Positions 33,047 to 41,983 are shown, counted from the stretch's first letter. The stretch is 64,000 bases of DNA from Allopusillimonas lactea (GCF_021653995.1 NZ_JAJJOZ010000006.1:62001-126000); one strand, 5' to 3'. Made by a program: numbers and translations. The notes: generated by a model from the sequence alone, not told the origin.

Positions 33047-34429
33047 TTAGCGCCCCAGCAGCTTCATGCGCTGCTTGCGGCCCTTGACGGCGATATTGCG
33101 CAGGCGCGCAAACGCGCCGTGTGCGACGCCGCGATCAAGTGCAACGTACGACACCTGGTCGGTGACGGTGATCTTGCCCACGTGTTCGCGCGACAGCCCG
33201 CCGTCGCCCGTGAGCGCGCCAAGCAGATCGCCGGCGCGCATCTTGGCCTTTTTGCCTTCCAGCACCAGTAGCGTGACCATCGGTGCTTGTCGGGGGCGGC
33301 TGGTAGGCGCCTTCAACTTGTGCAGCGGGTTCCAGCTCAGCGGCCGCGCCAGGTATTTTTCAATGCGCGCGGCGACGAACCTTTCGTCGGGTGCGCACAG
33401 GCTCAGCGCCAGGCCTTTTGCGTGCATGCGCCCGGTGCGGCCGATGCGGTGCACGTATACCTCGGCATCGCGCGGCAGCTCAGCATTGATCACCATGGAT
33501 AACTCGGGGATATCCAGGCCGCGCGCGGCCACATCGGTGGCCACCAGGATATTGCAGCTCTGGTTGGTGAACTGCGTCAGCACGTCGTCGCGGTCGCGCT
33601 GGTCGACGTCGCCGTGCAGCGCGAGGGCGGTGAAGCCCTGGCCTTGCAGATAAGCGGCAAGGTCGGCGCAGGCGGCCTTGGTATTGCAGAACACCAGCGC
33701 CGAATCGGGCGCGAAGTGCCCCAGCAGCCGGGCCGTCGCTTCGAAGCGGCTGCCGGGGTCGATTTCGTAGAAGTGCTGGCCGATTTGGGCGTCGCTGTGC
33801 AGTGCCGGCGCCTGCACCATTTCGGGGTGGTTGAGCAGGCGGTCGGCATCTTCACGGATGCTGTCTGGATATGTGGCCGAAAACAGCATGGTCTGCCTTT
33901 CGATGGGGCAGACGTTGACGATATCGACCACATCGGGAAAGAAACCCATGTCGACCATACGATCCGCCTCGTCCAGTACCAGTGTGTGCACGGCGGAGAG
34001 GTCGAGCACTTGGCGGTCGAGCAAGTCGAGTATGCGGCCTGGCGTCCCGACTACGATGTGTGCGCCATGCCCCAGCGACTCGATTTGCGGCCGGGCCGAC
34101 GCGCCGCCCGTAAGCGTGAGTACTTTGACGTTGCCCAGCGCGCGCGCCAGGCGGCGCAATTCGGCAGCGACCTGTTCGGAAAGCTCGCGCGTGGGGCAGA
34201 TGATCAGCGCCTGCACCACCCAGCGCGCCGGGTTCAGGCGCTGCATGATGCCCAGGCCGAACGCGGCGGTTTTGCCGCTGCCCGTCTTGGCCTGGGCGAT
34301 GATGTCTTTGCCTTCCAGGATGATGGGCAGGCTGCGCGCCTGGATGGGCGTCATGTCGGTATACCCGAGCTGCTGCAGATTGGACAACTGGGCCTGGGAC
34401 AGGGGAAGGCTGGAAAATGGATGTGTCAT
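33047..34429 (-). CDS. dbpA: ATP-dependent RNA helicase DbpA
   Basis: A 460-residue DEAD-box helicase. The Q motif (GYTDMTPIQARSLPIILEG), motif I AKTGSGKTAAFG, motif II DEAD, motif III SATYP, and the C-terminal ARGLDIPELSMVIN and HRIGRTGR are all present. The final about 75 residues (TLLVLEGKKAKMRAGDLLGALTGDGGL...GKITVTDQVSYVALDRGVA) form the DbpA RNA-binding domain that targets 23S rRNA hairpin 92 in 50S assembly. The ATG at 34429 is abutted by a hairpin (34430-34470). It is transcribed in the same direction as thiC, whose riboswitch begins 30 bases downstream of its stop. Confidence 0.95.
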   Translation of the reverse strand: MTHPFSSLPLSQAQLSNLQQLGYTDMTPIQARSLPIILEGKDIIAQAKTGSGKTAAFGLGIMQRLNPARWVVQALIICPTRELSEQVAAELRRLARALGNVKVLTLTGGASARPQIESLGHGAHIVVGTPGRILDLLDRQVLDLSAVHTLVLDEADRMVDMGFFPDVVDIVNVCPIERQTMLFSATYPDSIREDADRLLNHPEMVQAPALHSDAQIGQHFYEIDPGSRFEATARLLGHFAPDSALVFCNTKAACADLAAYLQGQGFTALALHGDVDQRDRDDVLTQFTNQSCNILVATDVAARGLDIPELSMVINAELPRDAEVYVHRIGRTGRMHAKGLALSLCAPDERFVAARIEKYLARPLSWNPLHKLKAPTSRPRQAPMVTLLVLEGKKAKMRAGDLLGALTGDGGLSREHVGKITVTDQVSYVALDRGVAHGAFARLRNIAVKGRKQRMKLLGR

Positions 34430-34470
34430 CTTGATACCTGCCTCGCGTAGCTTGAGCAGAAAGTATCAAG
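34430..34470 (-). promoter_or_regulatory. Hairpin directly abutting the dbpA start codon
   Basis: In the mRNA sense CTTGATAC and GTATCAAG form a perfect 8-bp stem whose 3' arm ends at the base before the ATG. The 25-base loop holds the purine-rich GAGGCAGG that is the likely ribosome site. Folding would crowd or expose the start region, suggesting translational control of the helicase. Confidence 0.5.
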
Positions 34471-34671
34471 TCTAGCAGGTACGAACGGTCGTCTAGCGCA
34501 TATCGAATGCTTCTTGGCGCATGGTTACACCTTTCAGCTCCAGCGCTTGGAAACCGTTCTTCAAACTGGCCGAAAATCCCAGGGCAGGCGCGCGCGCAAC
34601 GCTTTGCCTTGGTTGATGAACGGATCGGCGGCGTCGCGCATACGGCACGCGATTCCGCCCGAGCTACCTGC

Positions 34672-34998
34672 TCAATCGTGCTTGCGCTTGGCTTCCTTCA
34701 CCTCCCCGGACGCCGGGTTGCCATACACTTTGACGCGGTTTCCTTGTGCATCTGTGGCCTTGGCCTCGTATTGGCCATGCTCGAGCTCGATTTCGGTAAT
34801 ATCGCGGTAACCCGCCGCATTGAGCGCTTCGTCAATCCTGCGAAGATCAAGCCGGTCCGCCGTGGCGGCGGGCTGCGCGGCCTGTATCGGCTGAGGCGCC
34901 GCCTGTTGCTGCTGGGCGTGGGTAATGGCTGCGGTTCCGGCGAGCAGAGCAACGGCAATGCCGAGCGCGGAGGCAATTTTCTTTGTGCGGATCATCAT
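34672..34998 (-). CDS. Small exported PepSY-like protein
   Basis: A 108-residue protein with a signal peptide (MIRTKKIASALGIAVALLAGTAAITHA), a Gln/Ala/Pro-rich linker and a C-terminal PepSY-like module (DLRRIDEALNAAGYRDITEIELEHGQYEAKATDAQGNRVKVYGNPASGEV). The ATG at 34998 has AAAGGAAAG at a good distance; the frame runs further upstream but without a ribosome site. PepSY modules often bind or inhibit exported proteases or act as sensors. It is divergent from a second PepSY gene at 35126 and a PhoPQ-like pair, suggesting common control. The 242 bases between it and dbpA contain only the dbpA leader and no gene I can support. Confidence 0.8.
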   Translation of the reverse strand: MMIRTKKIASALGIAVALLAGTAAITHAQQQQAAPQPIQAAQPAATADRLDLRRIDEALNAAGYRDITEIELEHGQYEAKATDAQGNRVKVYGNPASGEVKEAKRKHD

Positions 34999-35085
34999 GG
35001 TCTTTCCTTTGAGGCTGGAGCCTGGCGAGTGCCGGACTGCGACGCCATTATTTGTCTGGACGCATGAATCGTCCGTGAAGCGGCC

Positions 35086-35103
35086 GTTCATCTTCTGTTC
35101 ATC
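35086..35103. promoter_or_regulatory. Direct repeat GTTCATC-N4-GTTCATC (candidate PhoP/OmpR-type box)
   Basis: The heptamer GTTCATC occurs at 35086-35092 and 35097-35103, an 11-base period that is the hallmark of OmpR/PhoP-family tandem binding. It lies between the two divergent PepSY genes and 23 bases before the start of the gene at 35126, which heads the operon encoding its likely binder at 35504. Confidence 0.55.
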
Positions 35104-35125
35104 CTGGAAGCGCTAAAACAAACCC

Positions 35126-35500
35126 ATGAACAGCATCCCGTTCTCACACCGGCCAATCCGGTGGCGCATTTTCCGGGGCGCACTGCGCGTCGTGGTGCTT
35201 TTTTTCGCCATGGCGGCTGGCACTGCATCGGCAGACCATGGCGGTAGCCATGACCACGAAGCCGCCCGCGAGGCCGTGCTGCAGGGGCGCGTGCTGCCCT
35301 TGCGTGCCGTTCTCGACAAAGTCGAGCGCGAATACCCCGGCCAGGTCGTCAAGATAGAATTCGAAGAGGACGATGATCTCTATGTGTACAAGATCAAGGT
35401 CCTTCGCAGCACGGGTGATATCGTCAAGCTCAAGGTCGACGCGACCGACGGCCGCGTGCTGGCTGTCCGGGCACGTGAGACGCTATCCGGAGATGACTGA
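35126..35500 (+). CDS. PepSY-domain exported protein
   Basis: A 124-residue protein with an N-terminal hydrophobic export signal (IFRGALRVVVLFFAMAAGTASA) and one PepSY domain (RVLPLRAVLDKVEREYPGQVVKIEFEEDDDLYVYKIKVLRSTGDIVKLKVDATDGRVL). Such small PepSY proteins are commonly encoded ahead of PhoPQ-like two-component genes and are thought to be periplasmic partners of the kinase. The stop is 3 bases before the response regulator start, so the three genes form an operon. The start ATG has no strong ribosome site. Confidence 0.85.
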   Translation: MNSIPFSHRPIRWRIFRGALRVVVLFFAMAAGTASADHGGSHDHEAAREAVLQGRVLPLRAVLDKVEREYPGQVVKIEFEEDDDLYVYKIKVLRSTGDIVKLKVDATDGRVLAVRARETLSGDD

Positions 35501-35503
35501 ACA

Positions 35504-36166
35504 ATGCGGATACTGGTGGTAGAAGATGATCCGGCACTCGCGTCCCAACTGGCCGATGCCATCTCGGACGCCGGGTATGTTGTCGACCGTGCCGGGGACG
35601 GAACCGAGGCCCACTATATGGGCGAGGTCGAGAATTACGATGTCGTGGTGCTCGACCTTGGCTTGCCCGGCATGGACGGCCTGACGGTATTGCGCAAATG
35701 GCGCGCGGCGCGGCGCAATATGCCGGTGCTCATTCTCACTGCCCGCGACAACTGGAACGACAAGGTCAGTGGCATCGATGCGGGGGCGGACGACTACCTG
35801 GCCAAGCCGTTTCACATGGAAGAGCTGCTCGCACGCCTGCGGGCGCTGATCCGGCGCGCCGGCAACCATGCAAGCGCCGAGTGGGTCTGCGGCGATCTGG
35901 TGCTCGACACACGGCAGGCACGCGCGACGGTGAATGGCCGCGCACTGAACCTCACCAGCCATGAATACCGGGTGCTGGCTATCCTGGCGCAGCGCGCGGG
36001 TGAGGTCGTCTCGCGCACCGAGTTGACAGAGCATCTGTATGCGCAGGATTTCGACCGCGACTCCAATACGATCGATGTGTTTATCGGCAGGCTGCGCAAG
36101 AAGCTGCCCACGGGCATGATCGAAACGGTGCGCGGAATGGGATACCGGCTGGCGGTGCCCGAATGA
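35504..36166 (+). CDS. OmpR-family response regulator (PhoP-like)
   Basis: A 220-residue regulator with EDD (7-9 region), phospho-acceptor Asp in VVVLDLGLPGMDG (D51) and the switch lysine in 'YLAKPFHMEELLARLRALIRR'. The DNA-binding domain contains LTSHEYRVLAILAQRAGEVVSRTELTEHLY and 'DSNTIDVFIGRLRKKL'. It is the second gene of PepSY-regulator-kinase and overlaps the kinase by ATGA. Its likely site is the 11-base-period repeat at 35086-35103. The signal may be divalent cations or cationic stress, by analogy with PhoP. Confidence 0.94.
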   Translation: MRILVVEDDPALASQLADAISDAGYVVDRAGDGTEAHYMGEVENYDVVVLDLGLPGMDGLTVLRKWRAARRNMPVLILTARDNWNDKVSGIDAGADDYLAKPFHMEELLARLRALIRRAGNHASAEWVCGDLVLDTRQARATVNGRALNLTSHEYRVLAILAQRAGEVVSRTELTEHLYAQDFDRDSNTIDVFIGRLRKKLPTGMIETVRGMGYRLAVPE

Positions 36167-37584
36167 GAGCCTGGTTGCGTGCGGCCTTTTCCGGTTCGCT
36201 GCGCGCGCGGCTGCTGGCCGGAACGCTGGCGTGGATACTTGCATCGGTGGCTCTGGCCGGATGGGGCCTGGCTGATCTCTTCAGGCAGCATGTCATGCGC
36301 CAGATGCAATCCGAGCTCGTGCTGCACCTGAATCAGCTTACCGCGGCCTTCAATGTCGGCGATACGGGCAACGCCATAATCTCGTCGTCGCTTAGTGATC
36401 CGCGGTTCGAACGGCCTTTGTCAGGCCTGTACTGGCAAGTAGACGAGCTGGGGCGCAATACTCTCCTCGATTCAGGCGTTCTGCATTCCCGCTCATTGTG
36501 GGACGAGGTATTGGCCTTGCCTGCGGCGTCTGCAGCCCGGGCTGCAGACATCGGCGTACCGGGCATGCCGCGCGACCGGGTATATGAATTTGCCGGCCCC
36601 GATGGAGAGCCGCTGTTGGTGCTTGCCCGTACCGTCAACCCGCCGGAGAGCCCCTCAGCCTATCGCCTTATTGTTGCCGCCGATATGGCTACGGTGGCCG
36701 AGCCCGTGGGACGCTTCACGACAATGATGTGGCTCGCGCTGGGCGTCCTGGCGGCTGGGCTTACGCTTGCCGCGGTACTGCAGGTCGTGGTGGGGCTTCG
36801 GCCTTTGGCCCGCCTGAGGAAGCGCCTTGCGGATGTGCACGAAGGGCGCGCTGCGCGGGTAGAGGGCGGCCTGCCGTCTGAAGTGCAGCCGCTCGTCGAT
36901 GAACTGAACGCAGTGCTGGCCGCGAACGAGGAAATCGTCGAGCGGGCCCGCACTCAGGCTGGCAACCTGGCGCATGCTGTAAAGACGCCGCTGTCGGTGC
37001 TGGCCAACGCCGCCAGCTGCGAAAACTCCGCCTTCGGCAAGCTCGTCGCGGAGCAAACGGCGCTTGCACAGCGCCAGGTGGCGCATCACCTGTCTCGGGC
37101 CCGTGCTGCTGCCGCAGTGCGCAACCCGAGTGTCCGCACACACGTGGAGGCGCCGCTGCAGGCGTTGGCTCGCGTTTTGCGCAAGCTATATGTCGAGCGA
37201 CAGCTCGATATCGAGTTGGCGCCTGTTCCCGAGGGGGCGATGTTTCGTGGCGAAGAGCAGGATCTGCACGAAATGCTCGGCAACGTGATGGAGAACGCCT
37301 GCAAGTGGGCGCGCAGCCGCGTGGCGGTGAATGTCGGGCTCGACGGCCACGAACTGTGCATCACCGTCGACGACGACGGGCCCGGGCTGCCACCAGAACA
37401 ATATGACGCCATATTCGAACGTGGCGTACGCATGGATGAGCGGCGTCCCGGTCATGGGCTTGGCCTTGCGATCGTACGGGATCTAGCGGGGGTCTACGGC
37501 GGCGGCGTCAGCGCTGCCAAGTCGCCGCTGGGGGGCTTGCGTGTGCATCTGCGGCTACCCGCCGCCGGGCGTATGCCCGGCTGA
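36163..37584 (+). CDS. Sensor histidine kinase (PhoQ-like)
   Basis: A 473-residue kinase with membrane segments near 17-40 and 188-210 enclosing a periplasmic domain of about 145 residues. The dimerisation helix reads AGNLAHAVKTPLSVL (His271), the PhoQ-type variant in which HxxKTPL replaces HELRTPL. The N-box 'MLGNVMENACKWARS', the D-box DDDGPGLP and 'GHGLGLAIVRDL' follow. It is translationally coupled to the response regulator upstream. A small PepSY protein encoded in the same operon probably modulates its sensor domain. Confidence 0.94.
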   Translation: MRAWLRAAFSGSLRARLLAGTLAWILASVALAGWGLADLFRQHVMRQMQSELVLHLNQLTAAFNVGDTGNAIISSSLSDPRFERPLSGLYWQVDELGRNTLLDSGVLHSRSLWDEVLALPAASAARAADIGVPGMPRDRVYEFAGPDGEPLLVLARTVNPPESPSAYRLIVAADMATVAEPVGRFTTMMWLALGVLAAGLTLAAVLQVVVGLRPLARLRKRLADVHEGRAARVEGGLPSEVQPLVDELNAVLAANEEIVERARTQAGNLAHAVKTPLSVLANAASCENSAFGKLVAEQTALAQRQVAHHLSRARAAAAVRNPSVRTHVEAPLQALARVLRKLYVERQLDIELAPVPEGAMFRGEEQDLHEMLGNVMENACKWARSRVAVNVGLDGHELCITVDDDGPGLPPEQYDAIFERGVRMDERRPGHGLGLAIVRDLAGVYGGGVSAAKSPLGGLRVHLRLPAAGRMPG

Positions 37585-37706
37585 GGAAATCGGGGGCTGG
37601 CATCGACCCGGATCGCGGGTGGTGGTACAACATAACCTGGCGGTATGCACGAAGGCCTGACGCGCGGTTGGCAGGCCTGCCGCGATGTTCCCTTCCTGGA
37701 GCGACC

Positions 37707-38768
37707 ATGAGTGCCAAAAACGACAAGCCCGAGGGGCTCGACGCTTTGCGTGCCCGCTTTGGCGGCGAAAACGAATACGCCATCCATGATCCACACTTCC
37801 ACGAGATGGCGTCGCTGATCATTGAGCCGCATGGCTCGCGCCCCGCGCCTTATATAGGGGTGCCCACACTGCTCGACGCCCCGTACAGGCAGATGGACTG
37901 GGCACGGCCGGATTTCGGCGATCTACAGGTTGCACTGCTGGGCGTGCCGATGGACCTGGGCATTACCAACCGAAATGGCTGTCGCTTTGGCCCGCGTGCC
38001 TTGCGCGCCATCGAACGCGTCGGCCCTTATAACCATGTGCTCAAATGTGCGCCCGTGCATCAGTTGCGGGTGGCCGATATCGGCGATGTGCCGCTGCGCA
38101 GCCGCTTCAGTCTCGATCGCTCGCACCGCGACATTGAAACCACCTGTGATGCGATTCATGCAGCGGGAGTGCTGCCGCTGTCGGCGGGCGGCGATCATTC
38201 CATTACGCTGCCGATTCTGCGCGTACTGGGCCGCGAACGTCCAGTGGCGCTGGTGCATATCGACGCCCATTGCGACACTGGCGGGCCGTTTGAAGGCACG
38301 CGTTTTCATCATGGCGGTCCGTTTCGGCAGGCCGTGCTCGATGGCGTGCTGGATCCCGAGCGCACGATACAGATTGGCATACGCGGCGCGGCGGAATATC
38401 TATGGGAGTTTTCGTACGCATCTGGCATGACGGTGCTGCACATAGAGGATGTCGAGCGCATGGGCATGGAAGCCGTCATCGCACGGGCGCGCGATGTGGT
38501 GGGCGATCATCCTGTCTATGTGTCGTTCGACATCGACAGCCTGGATCCCGCCTTTGCGCCGGGCACGGGCACGCCCGAGGTGGGCGGGCTGACCACGCGA
38601 GAGGCGCTGGCCTTACTGCGTGGGCTGGCGGGCGTCAATATTATCGGTGGCGATGTGGTCGAGGTGTCGCCGCCCTACGATGCCACGGCCAATACCGCGC
38701 ATGCGGGCGCGCAGATGCTGTTCGAGATACTGAGCCTGATGTGTGTGCGGCTGGCGGGGCAGAAGTAG
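37707..38768 (+). CDS. Ureohydrolase (agmatinase/arginase superfamily)
   Basis: A 353-residue manganese or nickel hydrolase. The metal ligands are in place: GGDHS (161-165), HIDAHCD (184-190) and SFDIDSLDP (273-281), with the later 'ADVVE/GDVVEVSPPYD' Glu. The family splits amidino or ureido groups (agmatine, guanidinobutyrate, guanidinopropionate, guanidine), and the substrate cannot be fixed by eye. The longer N terminus (about 50 residues more than E. coli SpeB) resembles guanidino-acid and guanidine hydrolases. The ATG at 37707 has GGAG before it. A hairpin follows its stop. Confidence 0.9.
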   Translation: MSAKNDKPEGLDALRARFGGENEYAIHDPHFHEMASLIIEPHGSRPAPYIGVPTLLDAPYRQMDWARPDFGDLQVALLGVPMDLGITNRNGCRFGPRALRAIERVGPYNHVLKCAPVHQLRVADIGDVPLRSRFSLDRSHRDIETTCDAIHAAGVLPLSAGGDHSITLPILRVLGRERPVALVHIDAHCDTGGPFEGTRFHHGGPFRQAVLDGVLDPERTIQIGIRGAAEYLWEFSYASGMTVLHIEDVERMGMEAVIARARDVVGDHPVYVSFDIDSLDPAFAPGTGTPEVGGLTTREALALLRGLAGVNIIGGDVVEVSPPYDATANTAHAGAQMLFEILSLMCVRLAGQK

Positions 38769-38770
38769 CG

Positions 38771-38798
38771 CCCTGCGGGTGGGCGCCGCAGGGGCTTT
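38771..38798 (+). terminator. Hairpin after the ureohydrolase gene
   Basis: CCCTGCGG and CCGCAGGG form a perfect 8-bp stem with a 7-base loop, followed by GCTTT. It is a weak intrinsic terminator candidate placed 2 bases after the stop codon and before a convergent small gene. Confidence 0.5.
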
Positions 38799-38811
38799 AC
38801 GAAGTTTGCGT

Positions 38812-38964
38812 TCAGAACCCGCACAGGGCTACGAAATTGGCCCATTGCACCCGCATGTCGGGCGTCAGGTAGCCCAGGAACGCCAGCGCGAGCACGAGCG
38901 CCAGGGCGATGCCGCCGGCAAGGCGCCAGGAGCGGCGATGCAAGGGTTGAGCGGAAGGGGTCAT
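38812..38964 (-). CDS. Small single-pass membrane protein (50 residues)
   Basis: A short frame beginning MTPSAQPLHRRSW, followed by one strongly hydrophobic helix (LAGGIALALVLALAFLGYL) and a tail TPDMRVQWANFVALCGF. GAGG lies seven bases before the ATG. A basic N terminus and a single helix suggest insertion with the N terminus inside. I recall similar short proteins in related bacteria but cannot name a function. It is too short for length-based gene callers and is convergent with the ureohydrolase. Confidence 0.6.
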   Translation of the reverse strand: MTPSAQPLHRRSWRLAGGIALALVLALAFLGYLTPDMRVQWANFVALCGF

Positions 38965-39133
38965 TACGGCCTCGATCAATGCCACGACGCCGGTGCCGTG
39001 GTATCTATGATTCTTGCTTCATTGTAGCGGCCCGGCCCGATAATGTGCACGCATCCATCCGCGCGCGTACCAGCGGCGTACGGCGGTATGGCCGTGCGCA
39101 CGGGGAAAGACGGCTGGCTGGCCTGCGCGCTGC

Positions 39134-40339
39134 TCAGGCTGCTGCGGCAGCCGGGGCGGGCAAGGGCTTTTCGCGCACGGGCAGGCATAGTGCGGCGGCC
39201 GCCACGGCCAGGGCGATCCCGGTGAGCCATACGCTGGTATAGCTGCCGGTGGCCTGGTAGGCGTAGCCGCCCATCCATACGCCAATGAAGCTGCCGATCT
39301 GATGGCCCAGGAAGGCAATGCCCGATAGCGTGGCCGCGTAGCGCAGGCCGTAGATCTGGCCGATCAGCCCCTGCGTGAGCGGCACAGTGCCCAGCCAGAA
39401 CAGGCCCATCCAGGCGGCGAATACATAGGCCACCCAGGGCGTGAGCGGCATGGCAAGAAGGAAAATGATGCCGAAGGCGCGCAGGAAGTACACCGCCGCC
39501 AGCAGGTTCTTCTTGCTCAGCCGCCCCCCCAGCTTGCCGGCATAGAAGCAGCCCCATACATTGAACAAGCCGATCAGCGCAATGGCGATGGCGCCATGCC
39601 CGGCGCTCAAGCCGCCGTCGGTGAGGTAGGCGGGCAGGTGCAACGTGATGAAGGCCGTATGAAAGCCACAGACTGAGTAGCTCCAGAACAGGAAATGAAA
39701 GGAGCGGTGCGCGAGCGCCTGGCGGATGGCGGCGCCCAGCGAGTGGCTACCCTCGGCATGCACGTCGGGTTTGCCACGCAGAAAAAATGCCAGAGGGATG
39801 CCGACGGCGGTAAACAGCGACAGCGCCCAGAGCGCGCCAGTCCAGTCCAGGCCGGAGATCAGCATCTGGCCGGCCGGCACGACGGCGAACTGCCCCAGCG
39901 AGCCGCCCGCGCTGGCAATGCCCATCGCCGTGCTGCGGTACGCTGCGGGCACCGCGCGAGCGACTACGGGCAAGATGACAGGAAAGGTGATGCCGGCCTG
40001 GCCTATACCCACTAGCAGGCCGGCTGTCAGGTAAAGCTCGGTTTCAGTGGTGGCGAAGCGCAGGCCCAGCATGCCCAGCGCATAGAGCAGCGCACCGAGC
40101 GCAACCGTGCGGCCCGAGCCGTAGCGGTCGGCCAGGATGCCCATGAAGATCGCGCCCACACCCCACACGATGTTCTGGATGGCGAAGGCCAGCGAAAAAA
40201 CATCGCGGCCCCAGCCGTTGGCCAGACCCATGGGCTGCATGAACAGGCCAAAGGTTGCCCGCACGCCTAGGGCGATCAAGACGACGAACGCGCCGACATA
40301 AAGCGTACGCAGCGAGGTGGTTTGGGTTGTGGGTGACAT
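39134..40339 (-). CDS. MFS transporter (monocarboxylate/oxalate-antiporter-like)
   Basis: A 401-residue carrier with about twelve helices. The N-terminal helix 'TLYVGAFVVLIALGVRATFGLFMQPM' and the loop 'LADRYGSGRTVALGALLYALGM' resemble the monocarboxylate porter/oxalate:formate branch. The second half has 'GLRYAATLSGIAFLGHQIGSFIGVWMGGY', strongly seen in that group. The ATG at 40339 is selected by homology although no clear ribosome site is visible; a 10-base direct repeat (GTGCGGTGCC, 40345 and 40357) occupies that position. It probably moves an organic anion. It is divergent from a second MFS gene across 254 bases with no gene. Confidence 0.85.
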   Translation of the reverse strand: MSPTTQTTSLRTLYVGAFVVLIALGVRATFGLFMQPMGLANGWGRDVFSLAFAIQNIVWGVGAIFMGILADRYGSGRTVALGALLYALGMLGLRFATTETELYLTAGLLVGIGQAGITFPVILPVVARAVPAAYRSTAMGIASAGGSLGQFAVVPAGQMLISGLDWTGALWALSLFTAVGIPLAFFLRGKPDVHAEGSHSLGAAIRQALAHRSFHFLFWSYSVCGFHTAFITLHLPAYLTDGGLSAGHGAIAIALIGLFNVWGCFYAGKLGGRLSKKNLLAAVYFLRAFGIIFLLAMPLTPWVAYVFAAWMGLFWLGTVPLTQGLIGQIYGLRYAATLSGIAFLGHQIGSFIGVWMGGYAYQATGSYTSVWLTGIALAVAAAALCLPVREKPLPAPAAAAA

Positions 40340-40593
40340 GATAAGTGCGGTGCCTGGTGCGGTGCCGGGAGGGGGCGGGCGGCGCACCGAAGCGTTACGC
40401 TATCGGGCGCTAAAAGGAGATGACAGCAGGCAATGTTAGCACTCAATCATGATGGGGCGAGGGCGAACGGGCATCGCTGCGGGAGGCGCGTGTGGCCATC
40501 CGGTAAAATCCAGGCCTGAATAGTTTGCGTCCGCGCCTGCCTGTGCGCAGGCCACCCGGCCTGGCGGCAATGTGCGGCGCCCTGTGGTTCTTC

Positions 40594-41802
40594 ATGTCTT
40601 CTTCCGTATCGCGCCGCCAAGTCGGCGCGCCGGCGCCTGGCCTTGTTTTGTTCGTACTGGCCATCGGCGCCTTTGCCATCGGCACCACCGAATTCGCCAC
40701 CATGAGCCTGCTGCCGTACTTTGCGCCTGATCTGGGCGTGGATGCGCCCGCTGCGGGGCACGTGATCAGCGCCTATGCATTGGGGGTAGTAGTGGGGGCG
40801 CCCATACTTACCGTACTCGCCGCACGTATGGCCCGGCGCACGCTGCTGATCTGGCTGATGGGCGTCTTCGCGCTGTTCAACGGCCTGTGTGCCTTCGCGC
40901 CTAATTACGAAACCATGCTGGTGCTGCGCTTCCTGAGCGGGCTGCCGCATGGCGCATATTTCGGCATTGCGTCGCTGGTGGCTGTTTCGTTGGTGCCGCT
41001 CAATAAGCGCAATCAGGCAGTGGGGCGCATGTTCCTGGGCCTGACAGTGGCCACTATTATCGGTGTGCCATTCGCTAACTGGCTGGGGCAGGCGGTGGGC
41101 TGGCGCTGGGGCTTTGCCATGGTGGCCTTTACCGGCTTGCTGACGGCCGTCTTGGTGGCGCTGGTCGCGCCATACTCACCGCCCAAGGCAGGCGCCAGCC
41201 CTTTGCGCGAACTGGGTGCGCTGAGGCATGGGCAGGTATGGCTGACGCTCGGCGTTGGCGCAATAGGGTTTGGCGGGCTTTTTTGCGTGTATACCTATCT
41301 GGCCGATACCCTGATGGCCGTCACTGGCGTAGCGCCGGCCAGGGTGCCGGTGGTGCTTGGCATATTTGGCCTGGGCATGACGTTCGGCAACATCATTGTG
41401 CCCTGGTTTGCCGACCAGGCGTTGTTGCGCACGGCGGCCGGCTTGCTGCTTTGGAGCGCGCTGTCCACACTGTTGTTTGTCGTGGCGGCGCACAATGTCT
41501 GGGCGGTGTCGCTGAACGTATTTATGATCGGCATGGGTGGTGCGTTGGGCACTGTTCTGCAGACGCGCCTGATGGATGTGGCGCGCGACGCCCAGGGCCT
41601 GGCAGCCGCCCTCAATCATTCTGCATTCAACCTTGCCAATGCGCTGGGCCCCTTGTTGGGTGGGCTGGCAATTTCAGCGGGGCTGGGTTGGGTGTCCACC
41701 GGCTGGGTGGGCAGCCTGCTGGCACTGGGGGGGGTGTTGCTTCTGCTGCTGTCGGTCTGGCTGGACCGCCGGGCGCACGCTGCGGCGCCTTCTCTTCGGT
41801 AG
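40594..41802 (+). CDS. MFS transporter, DHA1 type (AraJ/YdhP-like)
   Basis: A 402-residue drug:H+ antiporter-1 type carrier with about twelve helices. 'FAIGTTEFATMSLLPYFAPDLGV' is the hallmark of the AraJ/NepI/YdhP branch, followed by 'ISAYALGVVVGAPILTVLAARMARRTLL' and 'RFLSGLPHGAYFGIASLVA'. The 'NHSAFNLANALGPLLGG' segment in the second half is also typical. The ATG at 40594 fits homologues; upstream in-frame starts at 40570 and 40525 are possible. Such proteins export sugars, nucleosides or drugs; the substrate is unknown. Confidence 0.88.
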   Translation: MSSSVSRRQVGAPAPGLVLFVLAIGAFAIGTTEFATMSLLPYFAPDLGVDAPAAGHVISAYALGVVVGAPILTVLAARMARRTLLIWLMGVFALFNGLCAFAPNYETMLVLRFLSGLPHGAYFGIASLVAVSLVPLNKRNQAVGRMFLGLTVATIIGVPFANWLGQAVGWRWGFAMVAFTGLLTAVLVALVAPYSPPKAGASPLRELGALRHGQVWLTLGVGAIGFGGLFCVYTYLADTLMAVTGVAPARVPVVLGIFGLGMTFGNIIVPWFADQALLRTAAGLLLWSALSTLLFVVAAHNVWAVSLNVFMIGMGGALGTVLQTRLMDVARDAQGLAAALNHSAFNLANALGPLLGGLAISAGLGWVSTGWVGSLLALGGVLLLLLSVWLDRRAHAAAPSLR

Positions 41803-41983
41803 CCTGGCGTGAGAAACAGTGGTCCGCCGCGCGCAACGGCGGTGCCGCAATTAAACGGCGTGGCCGCGAGGGCACGCGTTGCCGTCGGCTTGTTCTGCAA
41901 CGCAGCGTCGCTCGCATATGTGCACGGCCCAGGCTGTGCGATGCGCGACACTGCGTCAGAAGGCGCGAACTGGCTTGCTTGCG

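Noticed and set aside
40345..40366. Direct repeat GTGCGGTGCC x2 as a regulatory site
   Set aside because: It lies at the ribosome-site position of the MFS gene and has no symmetry or known consensus; it may simply be a small duplication.
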